Assembly (NCBI GenBank): GCA_001515955.1
Contig: LOES01000042.1
Location: forward strand, 1 to 31,783
Direction: 5' to 3'
DNA: 31,783 bases
Source of the DNA: Clostridia bacterium BRH_c25
Lineage (GTDB): Bacteria > Bacillota_A > Clostridia > Lutisporales > Lutisporaceae
Below the pieces are notes generated by a model, which saw only the letters and a program-made list of their open reading frames with translations, did not search any database and was not told where the DNA came from. Made by a program: the position numbers and the translations under genes. Each line of letters opens with the position of its first letter. Positions within the stretch are counted from its first letter, which is position 1. Positions 17,431 to 25,015 of the stretch are shown here, piece by piece.

Positions 17431-18459
17431 ATGGCAAAGATTAAGGTGGGCGTGGCCGGATACGGCACAATTGGACAGCGGTTGGCGGACGGTGTGGCTC
17501 TTCAAAAGGATATGGAGCTTGTGGGTGTTGCGGATCTTGCTCCGACGCTCTCAGTCCGTGTGCTTTATGAAAAAGGAATGCCCTATGATCTGTATCTGGT
17601 TTCGGGTGCGGACAGGTCAAAATTTGACAAGCTTGGGATTCCGGTCAAGGGAAGTTTCGAGGAGCTTATTGACCGTGTAGACATCATGCTCGATTCCTCG
17701 CCGGGTGGCATCGGCGCAAAAAACAAGGAACTGTATGAGAAAAAGGGTGTAAAAGCCATCTTTCAGGGTGGAGAGAAGAACTCCGTTGCGGATGTGTTTT
17801 TCCACGGTTACGCAAATTATGAAAATGGCTTGGGCAAGGATTACTTAAAGCTCACAAGCTGTAACACTACGGGACTGATTCGTTCGGTGGATTGCCTTGA
17901 TCGTGAATGCGGCGGACTAGATAAGGTCGCAATAACTATCATCCGCAGGGTCGCCGATCCAGGGGACTACCACCGTGGGCTGACAAACGCCCTGCAGATG
18001 GATAAGGCACCTTCCCATCAGGCACTTGACCTTATGACGATCATGCCGCATATTGACGCGACCGGCATTTTAGTGCACACGCCTGTAACCCATGGGCATA
18101 TTATTACAGTTGTTGCAACCGGTAAAAGGAAGATCACAAAGGCAATGGCGCTTGGGGCATTTTTAAAGCATCCAAGGATAATGGTCGTTAAGCTTGAAGA
18201 CGGATTTTTAGGAAACGCATCCTTTTTTAAATATGCAAGGGATCTCGGAAAACCCCGCGGCGATATGTATGAGATCGGTCTGTGGGAAGACTCGATTGTT
18301 GAAACCGGCAATGACATTATGTTTGCCATCAATATCCCACAGGAAAGCGTAACCATCCCTGAAACAATTGACGGCATCCGCGCTGCCATGAAGATGCAGA
18401 TGACCCGTGAAGAAGGTACTAATACGACTAACGAGTATCTCGGAATAAAGAACCGGTAG
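17431..18459 (+). CDS. Archaeal-type (type II) glyceraldehyde-3-phosphate dehydrogenase-like protein
   Basis: 342 residues. The N-terminal Rossmann segment VGVAGYGTIGQRLADGVALQ, the segment SPGGIGAKNKELYEKKGVKA, catalytic Cys144 in TSCNTTGL, RRVADPGDYHRG, and the C-terminal YEIGLWEDSI all match archaeal phosphorylating GAPDH rather than the bacterial GapA type. Against archaeal enzymes (from memory), PSHHG is PSHQA and the TTLMHMH segment is VTHGHII, so the pocket may accept another aldehyde. The chosen ATG has AGGAGG 7 bases upstream; the ATG at 17389 overlaps the previous gene. It is followed by an archaeal-type PGK, so the pair could convert an aldehyde to an acid with one ATP made. Malate semialdehyde is proposed. 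Confidence 0.9.
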   Translation: MAKIKVGVAGYGTIGQRLADGVALQKDMELVGVADLAPTLSVRVLYEKGMPYDLYLVSGADRSKFDKLGIPVKGSFEELIDRVDIMLDSSPGGIGAKNKELYEKKGVKAIFQGGEKNSVADVFFHGYANYENGLGKDYLKLTSCNTTGLIRSVDCLDRECGGLDKVAITIIRRVADPGDYHRGLTNALQMDKAPSHQALDLMTIMPHIDATGILVHTPVTHGHIITVVATGKRKITKAMALGAFLKHPRIMVVKLEDGFLGNASFFKYARDLGKPRGDMYEIGLWEDSIVETGNDIMFAINIPQESVTIPETIDGIRAAMKMQMTREEGTNTTNEYLGIKNR

Positions 18460-18474
18460 ACTCTTTTCCATCAT

Positions 18475-18501
18475 AAGGCGGGGAAATTTTATCCCCGCCT
18501 T
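18475..18501 (+). terminator. GC-rich intra-operon hairpin between the GAPDH-like and PGK-like genes
   Basis: AAGGCGGGGA (18475-18484) and TCCCCGCCTT (18492-18501) pair perfectly with a 7-base loop, followed by a short TTTAT. The T-run is poor, so partial termination or mRNA processing/stability is more likely than a full stop. Confidence 0.5.
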
Positions 18502-18536
18502 TATCAATAAGTTTGGCATAAAAGGGGGATAAGAAA

Positions 18537-19781
18537 ATGAGATTCGGGATAAAAACCTTAGATGACATTGAAGTAAAAGGGAAAACCGTCTTACTGAGGG
18601 TTGATATAAACCAGCCCATCGACCGGGAACACAATACGCTTAAGGATACAACCCGTGTGCGTGCATGCATACCTACGATCCGCGAGCTCTCAGAAAAAGG
18701 TGCAAGACTTGTGTTGCTTGCCCACCAGGGCAGCGACATTGAATACAAAAATTATTACACAACTGAGCCGCACTTCCGTGTACTTAAAGAACTCTTGGGC
18801 AAGGAAATCAAATTTATTGATGACGTATGCGGTCCCGCCGCAAGATCGGCAATAAAAGGCTTAAAAAACGGCGAGATTTTACTTCTTGACAATGTACGCT
18901 TTGTCGCCGAAGAGCAGACATTGTTTGAGATGAATCTGAAGCTTACCCATGAGCAGCAGGCAAAAACGTTGCTGGTATCAAAACTTTCGCCCCTGGCGGA
19001 TTTATACATATGTGACGCATTTGCGGCGGCTCATAGGGATCAGCCGTCGCTTTGCGGTTTTGAACAGATTTTGCCTTCCGCTATGGGCAGACTGTTTGAA
19101 GAGGAATTCTGTGTCATTTCCGGGCTGATGGAAAACCCCGACCGCCCCAGCGTTTTTGTATTGGGCGGCGTGAAGGTGAGTGACGCGTTTTTAATGATGA
19201 GTACGGTACTCAAAAATAATATCGCCGACAGGATACTGACCGGCGGGCTTGTCGCAAATATAATGCTTTGGGCAAAGGGCGTTGATATCGGGGAACGTTC
19301 AAAAAGCTTTGTCCGGAAGCAGGGCTACGAAAACTATGTAGATACTGCGAGAGAGCTTGGAGAAGAATTTGCCGATAAAATCATTCTTCCGGTGGATTTT
19401 GGCTATGTTAAGGATGACAGGCGCTGCGAATGCCCTATACAGGGAATTCCGTCAGATGAGTTACTTGCGGATATTGGCAGCAAAACCGCCGGTATATATA
19501 GACAGGAAATCTTAAATGCAAAAACGGTCTTTGTAAACGGGCCTATGGGCATATTTGAAAAACCGGAAAGCGAGCTTGGGACAAAAGCGATATGGGAAGC
19601 CTTGGGAGAAACAAGCGGCTATACCGTCATAGGGGGTGGTGACAGTATCACTGCAACAAACAAGTATGAAATGACAGAGAAAATCAATTATATTTGCACT
19701 GGCGGAGGCGCGCTTATACGGTTTTTAACCGGAGAGGAGCTTCCTGTTGTCAGAGCATTGAGACATGGTTCCAAGCTGTAA
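18537..19781 (+). CDS. Archaeal-type phosphoglycerate kinase-like acyl-phosphate kinase
   Basis: 414 residues. MRFGIKTLDDIEVKGKTVLLRVDIN, DDVCGPAARSAIKGLKNGE, LLLDNVRF and DAFAAAHRDQPSL follow archaeal PGK closely. Nucleotide-side motifs GGVKVSD, VNGPMGIFE and GGGDSITA are present, so kinase activity is likely. Canonical PGK has HxGRP here, with an Arg that contacts the 3-phosphate of the substrate; this protein reads AHQGSD with Ser66 in that place, while the Arg in NVRF and the Arg in AHR remain. Loss of one phosphate ligand fits a carboxylate substrate such as malyl-phosphate (inference). AAAGGGGGATAAG precedes the ATG. Its 3' end lies 40 bases before malic enzyme. Confidence 0.88.
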   Translation: MRFGIKTLDDIEVKGKTVLLRVDINQPIDREHNTLKDTTRVRACIPTIRELSEKGARLVLLAHQGSDIEYKNYYTTEPHFRVLKELLGKEIKFIDDVCGPAARSAIKGLKNGEILLLDNVRFVAEEQTLFEMNLKLTHEQQAKTLLVSKLSPLADLYICDAFAAAHRDQPSLCGFEQILPSAMGRLFEEEFCVISGLMENPDRPSVFVLGGVKVSDAFLMMSTVLKNNIADRILTGGLVANIMLWAKGVDIGERSKSFVRKQGYENYVDTARELGEEFADKIILPVDFGYVKDDRRCECPIQGIPSDELLADIGSKTAGIYRQEILNAKTVFVNGPMGIFEKPESELGTKAIWEALGETSGYTVIGGGDSITATNKYEMTEKINYICTGGGALIRFLTGEELPVVRALRHGSKL

Positions 19782-19821
19782 AGCGAACAAAAAAATAACG
19801 ATAAACAGGGAGAGAGTTATT

Positions 19822-20994
19822 ATGGATTATGCAAAAGAATCGTTAAGACTTCACGCAATATGGAAAGGCAAGCAGGAAATGATCCCGAAAATGCCGCTAT
19901 CTACCGGCCAGGATCTTTCACTGGCATATACTCCGGGTGTTGCCCAGCCATGTTTGGAGATTCAAAAAGATATTAATAAGAGCTATGAACTCACAGGGCG
20001 CTGGAACACCGTTGCCGTTATCACGGACGGAACCGCTGTGCTTGGACTGGGCGATATCGGGCCGGAGGCGGGGATGCCCGTTATGGAGGGCAAATGTGTT
20101 TTGTTCAAGGGATTTGGAAACGTCGAAGCAATCCCACTTTGCATCCGTTCAAAAGATGTCGATGTAATCGTTGAAACCTGCGCGCTGCTTGCCGGCAGCT
20201 TCGGCGGTATCAACTTAGAGGATATTTCAGCTCCCAGATGCTTTGAAATCGAGCGCAAACTGAAAGAGCGCTGCGATATTCCGGTCTTCCACGACGACCA
20301 GCATGGAACTGCCGTTGTTTGTCTTGCTGCTATGGTAAACGCCCTCAAGCTTACCGGGAAAAAGCTTTCAGAAATCAGCGTCGTAACCAGTGGTGCAGGT
20401 GCTGCCGGTGTGGCTATCATCAAACTGCTGATGGCTCTTGGCCTCAAGGATGTTATAATGTGCGACCGCAAGGGTGCGATCTATGAGGGGCGTGACGGGC
20501 TGAACAAGGAAAAAACCGAGCTTTCCAAGCTCATAAACCGTAAAATGAAAAAGGGGACACTTTCTGATGCCATGAAGGGCGCGGATGTATTTATCGGCGT
20601 ATCTTCACCCGGTACGGTAACTCCTGACATGGTAAAATCCATGGCAAAAGACCCCATTCTCTTTACAATGGCAAACCCGACTCCTGAGATTATGCCCGAG
20701 TTGTCACTAGAGGCCGGAGCTGCTGTTGTCGGTACCGGCCGCAGTGACTACCCCAACCAGATCAACAATGTTCTCGCCTTCCCGGGAATCTTCCGCGGAA
20801 CCTTTGACGTTCGTGCATCCGATATTAATGATGAGATGAAGATCGCTGCCGCCTATGCATTAGCGGGGCTAGTCAGCGATGCTGAGCTGAAACCGGATTT
20901 CATCATTCCCAAAGCCTTTGACCCCAGAGTGAGAGATGCTGTTGCAAGCGCCGTCGCCGACGCCGCGCGTAAAACCGGCGTAGCCAGAATTTAA
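19822..20994 (+). CDS. Malic enzyme (oxaloacetate-decarboxylating malate dehydrogenase)
   Basis: 390 residues, the short bacterial form without a phosphotransacetylase tail. Malic-enzyme N domain with SLAYTPGVAQPC (catalytic Tyr), VITDGTAVLGLGDIGPEAGMPVMEGK (catalytic Lys side), VFHDDQHGTAVV (metal ligands), and the NAD(P) domain with TSGAGAAGVAI and FTMANPTPEI. Converts malate to pyruvate and CO2 with NAD(P) reduction. An upstream ATG at 19765 overlaps the PGK-like gene; AGGGAGAG before 19822 supports the shorter start. As the last intact gene of the operon it would take malate, the predicted product of the kinase, into central metabolism. Confidence 0.93.
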   Translation: MDYAKESLRLHAIWKGKQEMIPKMPLSTGQDLSLAYTPGVAQPCLEIQKDINKSYELTGRWNTVAVITDGTAVLGLGDIGPEAGMPVMEGKCVLFKGFGNVEAIPLCIRSKDVDVIVETCALLAGSFGGINLEDISAPRCFEIERKLKERCDIPVFHDDQHGTAVVCLAAMVNALKLTGKKLSEISVVTSGAGAAGVAIIKLLMALGLKDVIMCDRKGAIYEGRDGLNKEKTELSKLINRKMKKGTLSDAMKGADVFIGVSSPGTVTPDMVKSMAKDPILFTMANPTPEIMPELSLEAGAAVVGTGRSDYPNQINNVLAFPGIFRGTFDVRASDINDEMKIAAAYALAGLVSDAELKPDFIIPKAFDPRVRDAVASAVADAARKTGVARI

Positions 20995-21008
20995 TAAGGA
21001 GCAGACAA

Positions 21009-21092
21009 ATGCGACATGAAATAGGATTTGGAACCGAACCACAGCAGGTGGAAATTTCCGATAAAAATGTAATAGGGGTGGATCCCCTTTAA
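21009..21092 (+). pseudogene. Truncated LarA-like (nickel-dependent 2-hydroxyacid racemase family) N-terminal stub
   Basis: A 27-codon reading frame with a good AAGGAG site 7 bases upstream, 14 bases after malic enzyme. Its residues IGFGTEPQQVEISDKNVIGV resemble the first strand region of LarA/DUF2088 proteins (small-G-x-G, then VxIPDxNxxGV). A stop comes at once after IGVDPL, inside a small GGGG/CCCC hairpin, and no further LarA sequence follows in the 140 bases to the next gene. LarA relatives include malate racemases, which would suit the operon. It could instead be a chance short peptide. The rest of the gap (21093-21235) is AT-rich. Confidence 0.45.
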
Positions 21093-21166
21093 AAAGCCAT
21101 TTGCATTTTATCAATCCTATTGTTCAAAACTTAGTTTTATTTTTTGTTGTAAACACCATATGAATT

Positions 21167-21182
21167 TGCCTTCACAATTGCT
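21167..21182 (+). promoter_or_regulatory. Degenerate candidate sigma-54 promoter before the transporter gene
   Basis: TGCCTTC-N4-TTGCT has exact -24/-12 spacing and the same TTGCTATA downstream context as the promoter at 12067, but the critical GG is GC. One TTGCA half-site lies at 21111. Weak on its own. Confidence 0.3.
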
Positions 21183-21235
21183 ATACTATATCAAATGCTG
21201 CAGCTATTTATTTTATTTTTAAAGGAGGATTTTTG

Positions 21236-22417
21236 ATGAGTTTAATGATGGCATTCTCAGTTGTTCTGATCGTACTTTCTTTGGGAGATATCATCTCCAC
21301 AAAAACGAAAGCCTTTATCCCGTCTGTATTCGTAGCGGCCTTATTGTTCTTATTTGGGTTCTGGACTTTCTTTCCGGCAGATATCGTTGCTCTTGCAGGT
21401 TTTCAGACGCCGATTGTTTATCTGTCCATGTATCTGCTGATCACTCACATGGGGACTATGTTATCTCTTCGTGAGCTGGCAAGTCAATGGCGCACCATCG
21501 CAGTAGCATTAATCGGAATCGTCGGTATCGTTGCTTTAACCATGACTGCAGGTGCCGCACTTTTCGGTTTTCAAACTGCTGTTGTTGCAACCCCGCCGCT
21601 TACCGGTGGTATCGTTGCTGCAATCGTCATGAGTGAAGCCGCCACCAAGCTCGGTTTCGACAACCTGGCTGTTCTGGCCATTATCACTTATGTAATGCAG
21701 GGCTTCGTAGGCTATCCGTTGACAGCCATGATGCTTAAAAAAGAAGGCACTCGTTTGCTGAGCGGATTCCGCAGCGGAGAAATAAAGCATGTCAAGACCA
21801 CGGAGAAGGTTGACGAGCCTAAACGCAAGAAGCTTATACCTGCTACACCTGAAGCATATCAGACAACCTACGTTGTTCTGATGAAACTGGGTCTTACTGC
21901 CTGGGCAGCTGTCGGTTTTGCAGCCTTACTCAAGCCTGTCGTTGACATCTCACCTTATGTAATGTGTCTTTTCTTCGGTGTAATTGCACAGGAACTGGGA
22001 TTTGTTGAACAGCGTCCTTTGAACCTTTCAGGTTCTTTCGGATTCCTTATCACCGGCCTGATGGCCTTCGTTTTCGCAGGTCTTGCAAGAGCTACACCCT
22101 CCATGTTGGCTGAAATAGCATTGCCACTGGTTGGGATTATAGTACTCGGTGTTTCCGGTATGGCAGTCTTGTCCATGCTTCTTGGTAAAAGATTGGGATA
22201 CACAAAGGAAATGTCTTTTGCTATTGCATTGACTGCCCTATACGGCTTCCCTCCAAACTACATTTTGACCGAAGAGGCTTCCAAAGCACTGGCCTCAACA
22301 ACTGAGGAAAGAGACTTCCTGATGGATGAAATGCTTCCGAAAATGTTGGTTGGCGGCTTCACTACAGTAACCATCGTATCGGTAATTATAGCTGGAATTT
22401 TTATCAATTTCATGTAA
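21236..22417 (+). CDS. Polytopic membrane transporter, family not recognised
   Basis: 393 residues with about 10-11 hydrophobic helices and a cytoplasmic charged loop near 185-205 (KTTEKVDEPKRKKL). Two glycine-rich stretches, TPPLTGGIVAAIVMSEAATKL and YGFPPNYILTEEASKAL, occur in the N- and C-terminal halves, suggesting an inverted two-repeat carrier of the GltS or citrate/carboxylate type; I cannot name the family. The start is the ATG at 21236, 7 bases after AAAGGAGG; a TTG directly upstream is less well placed. It lies between malic enzyme and three amidohydrolases, so it may import the amide or acyl-amino-acid substrate of those enzymes. Confidence 0.75.
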   Translation: MSLMMAFSVVLIVLSLGDIISTKTKAFIPSVFVAALLFLFGFWTFFPADIVALAGFQTPIVYLSMYLLITHMGTMLSLRELASQWRTIAVALIGIVGIVALTMTAGAALFGFQTAVVATPPLTGGIVAAIVMSEAATKLGFDNLAVLAIITYVMQGFVGYPLTAMMLKKEGTRLLSGFRSGEIKHVKTTEKVDEPKRKKLIPATPEAYQTTYVVLMKLGLTAWAAVGFAALLKPVVDISPYVMCLFFGVIAQELGFVEQRPLNLSGSFGFLITGLMAFVFAGLARATPSMLAEIALPLVGIIVLGVSGMAVLSMLLGKRLGYTKEMSFAIALTALYGFPPNYILTEEASKALASTTEERDFLMDEMLPKMLVGGFTTVTIVSVIIAGIFINFM

Positions 22418-22519
22418 AAAAGGCATCTATTGAATCCATTTAACGAATAAGGAAGCCTTTTTTGAAACTTATTCAGGCCAAGTGGTACGCTATGGAAATC
22501 TATACTTTCCTATTCGTTA
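22416..22519 (+). promoter_or_regulatory. Leader with competing hairpins ahead of the amidohydrolase genes
   Basis: AAAAAAGGC (22416-22424) can pair with GCCTTTTTT (22455-22463), a terminator-like form. TAACGAATAAGGAA (22441-22454), inside its loop, can pair with TTCCTATTCGTTA (22507-22519) except for one bulged A. The two pairings cross, so they compete or form a pseudoknot, as in an attenuator. Confidence 0.4.
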
Positions 22520-22530
22520 TAAAAAATTGG

Positions 22531-22556
22531 AGCGCCTTTTATAATAAAAAGGCGCT
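22531..22556 (+). terminator. Hairpin terminator upstream of the first M20 gene
   Basis: AGCGCCTTTT (22531-22540) and AAAAGGCGCT (22547-22556) pair perfectly with a 6-base loop, followed by TTACTTTCTT. It ends 45 bases before the amidohydrolase start, so it would separate the two transcripts or act with the leader before it. Confidence 0.6.
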
Positions 22557-22601
22557 TTACTTTCTTAAATACAAACCCATTATCAGAAAGGAGTGAGTGC
22601 A

Positions 22602-23843
22602 TTGAAAACAAATTTAGAAAGAATTAAGAATGATATAGAAGCCCTCAGTCAATTTAACAGCTCTCCCGGTCTTGGTCTCACGCGCTTTTCCTTGACTGAA
22701 GCGGATCGCAATGCGCGGGAATATCTACGAGGCGAACTGAAAAAACTGGGACTTGAGGTTTATGAAGATGCTGCCGGTTCACTCTTCGGCAGACGAAAAG
22801 GAGAAGATGATACCTTACCTGTCATCATGATCGGCTCCCATTTTGATTCCGTAAAAAACGGCGGTAATTTTGACGGACCAGCTGGAGTCATCATGGCCCT
22901 TGAAATTATGCGGGTTCTTCATGAAAACAATATCAAAACCAAGTATCCTATCGAGTTTGTCGCAATGATCGAAGAAGAAGGGGGCCGTTTCGGAGGCGGT
23001 GTCTTCGGCAGTCGGGCCATGGCCGGATTGGTTGACTATGAACAGTTGAAACGTAATAAGGATGAGAACGGCATCTCCATGGCCGAGGCCTTTGAAGCTT
23101 TTGGATTCGACCCCGCTAAAATTAAAGATGCCGCTCGTCTGCCTGAAAGCATCAAGGCTTTTATCGAGCTTCATATCGAGCAGGGACCAATTCTGGAATC
23201 CAGCGGGCTGGATATCGGTATAGTTGACTTCATAGTCGGAATCAGCCAAACCAGGATCACGGTCACAGGAAGACCTGACCATGCAGGGACGACTCCGATG
23301 CACATGCGTGCCGATCCTTTGAGCGCTGCTGCCCATGTCATCTCCAAAATAAGCTCCTACGCTGTGGCAGAGGGCAATGGAACAGTTGCTACAGTCGGTA
23401 CCATGAAGGTTTCCCCGGGTGCCGCCAATATTGTACCCGGATCAGTCACCTTCACTGTGGACATCCGGTCAAAAAATAACGACAACATTGAAGCCGTAAA
23501 GTCAAAAATTCATAAGGAGTTTGAAGCCCTTACCAAAAGAACTGACATTTCTTATGAAATCCTCGACCTGCTTAGCGTCAAGCCGGTGAAAATGGATCCT
23601 CAGATCAGTGCACTTTTCGAGAAAAGTGCCAATAAGAATCAGTTCACATATAAAGCAATGTCCAGCGGTGCCGGCCATGATGCAATGATTATGGGAGCTG
23701 TCACTTCTGTCGGTCTGATATTCGTTCCCAGCAAGGACGGAAGAAGTCATTGCCCTGAGGAATGGACCGACTATAAGGATCTGCAGAAAGGCATAGAACT
23801 CATTTACCACACAATTTTAGAGTTAGGAGAGGTTGCCATATGA
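22602..23843 (+). CDS. Zn-dependent M20 hydrolase, N-carbamoyl-L-amino acid/allantoate amidohydrolase type
   Basis: 413 residues. Metal-site segments: GSHFDSVKNGGNFDG (His, Asp), EEEGGRFGGGVFGSRAM (Glu pair), ELHIEQGP (His) and SSGAGHDAM (His). The dimerisation/lid segment GRPDHAGTTPMHMRADP is typical of the hydantoinase/carbamoylase branch. It would split an N-carbamoyl or ureido bond, or a related amide. The TTG at 22602 is 8 bases after AGAAAGGAG, while the GTG at 22593 lies inside that site, so the TTG is chosen. The stop and the next start overlap as ATGA, showing translational coupling. The exact substrate is not readable from sequence. Confidence 0.88.
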   Translation: MKTNLERIKNDIEALSQFNSSPGLGLTRFSLTEADRNAREYLRGELKKLGLEVYEDAAGSLFGRRKGEDDTLPVIMIGSHFDSVKNGGNFDGPAGVIMALEIMRVLHENNIKTKYPIEFVAMIEEEGGRFGGGVFGSRAMAGLVDYEQLKRNKDENGISMAEAFEAFGFDPAKIKDAARLPESIKAFIELHIEQGPILESSGLDIGIVDFIVGISQTRITVTGRPDHAGTTPMHMRADPLSAAAHVISKISSYAVAEGNGTVATVGTMKVSPGAANIVPGSVTFTVDIRSKNNDNIEAVKSKIHKEFEALTKRTDISYEILDLLSVKPVKMDPQISALFEKSANKNQFTYKAMSSGAGHDAMIMGAVTSVGLIFVPSKDGRSHCPEEWTDYKDLQKGIELIYHTILELGEVAI

Positions 23844-25015
23844 AAGTAAAACAATTAGCAGAAAAATACAATGCATACGCAGTCGAAATGCGACGGGAAT
23901 TCCACATGAATCCGGAACCCAGCATGAAAGAATACCGGACACAGAAAAGGATAATGGAAGAACTGGACAAAATAGGAATCGAGAATCATGCCGCAGGAGG
24001 GACAGGAGTAATAGGTATTCTCACCGGAAAGGCGCCGGGAAAGACAGTAGCTTTACGTGCTGATATAGATGCTCTGGACCTTCAAGAGCTGAATGATGTT
24101 CCCTACAAGTCCCAAAACGATGGTTTCATGCACGGCTGTGGTCATGATGGACACGCCGCCGGCCTTTTGACTGCTGCTAAAATTCTTAAGGATATGGAGC
24201 AGGAGTTCAGCGGAACGGTAAAATTCCTATTCCAGCCCGGAGAAGAAAACGCCAAGGGAGCCTTCGCAATGATTGATGACGGTGCTCTGGATAATGTTGA
24301 CGGACTATTCGGCCTTCATATCTGGAATGACTGTGAAGTCGGAAAGATTTCGACCGAAGCAGGCCCCCGCATGGCTTCAGCCGGAATATTCAATATCAAG
24401 GTACATGGCAAAGGCGGCCACGGATCCATGCCTCATCAGGGTGTAGATGCCATAGTTGTTGGCGCCGCTATCCTGATGAATCTCCAATCCATCGTCAGCC
24501 GTGAAATCAGTCCTTTGGATCCGGCAGTGCTGAGCATCGGAATATTCAACGCCGGAACACGGTTCAATGTCATGGCCGGAGAAGCTTACCTGGAGGGAAC
24601 CACCCGTTGTTTCAGCCTGGAAGTAAATGACGCCTTCGAAGCTCAGATCAAACGTGTTGTCGAGAGCACTGCAAAGGCCTATAGAGCCGAAGCAGTTTTG
24701 GATTACAAGCAGCTGGTCCTTCCGACTATCAACGATCCCGCTCTGTCAAAATTAGCTCAGGCTGCTGCTATTAGCCTTGTGGGAGAAGAGGGAAACATTA
24801 CCTTTGAAAAGACCACCGGAGGAGAGGATTTTTCTTTCTATTCCAAGCACGTCCCAACGGTCTTTGCTTTTGTCGGTGCACAGAACAAAGAAAAAATTGA
24901 GTATTTTCCGCACCACCATCCGAAATTTGATATCGATGAGGATGCATTGAGTATAGCATCTGGTCTCTATGCACAATTTGCGCTCAATTTCCTGGGTGGT
25001 GATGGCAATGATTAG
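23840..25015 (+). CDS. M20D amidohydrolase (aminoacylase/IAA-amino acid hydrolase-like), copy 1
   Basis: 391 residues. MHGCGHDGHAAGLL, FQPGEENAKGAFAMIDDGAL, FGLHIWND, GKGGHGSMPHQGVDAI and the C-terminal FFPHHHPKFDIDE-like segment (here YFPHHHPKFDIDE) are hallmarks of the M20D N-acyl-amino-acid/peptide amidase family, with Cys, His and Glu metal ligands. It starts within the preceding stop (ATGA) and overlaps the next gene by 8 bases. It and the next protein are paralogues of roughly equal length aligned along their whole sequence, indicating tandem duplication and possibly different acyl or amino-acid preferences. Confidence 0.9.
   Translation: MKVKQLAEKYNAYAVEMRREFHMNPEPSMKEYRTQKRIMEELDKIGIENHAAGGTGVIGILTGKAPGKTVALRADIDALDLQELNDVPYKSQNDGFMHGCGHDGHAAGLLTAAKILKDMEQEFSGTVKFLFQPGEENAKGAFAMIDDGALDNVDGLFGLHIWNDCEVGKISTEAGPRMASAGIFNIKVHGKGGHGSMPHQGVDAIVVGAAILMNLQSIVSREISPLDPAVLSIGIFNAGTRFNVMAGEAYLEGTTRCFSLEVNDAFEAQIKRVVESTAKAYRAEAVLDYKQLVLPTINDPALSKLAQAAAISLVGEEGNITFEKTTGGEDFSFYSKHVPTVFAFVGAQNKEKIEYFPHHHPKFDIDEDALSIASGLYAQFALNFLGGDGND

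Noticed and set aside
19983..20471. 162-codon minus-strand frame inside malic enzyme
   Set aside because: Shadow of a conserved coding sequence; Ser/Pro/Thr-rich with no domain.
17431..20994. Ordinary glycolytic gene cluster
   Set aside because: No triosephosphate isomerase, mutase or enolase; sigma-54 control, lactonase and malic enzyme, and the Arg-to-Ser change in the PGK-like protein all point away from housekeeping glycolysis, although this is not excluded.
22815..23336. 173-codon minus-strand frame under the first M20 enzyme
   Set aside because: Antisense shadow with no start signal.
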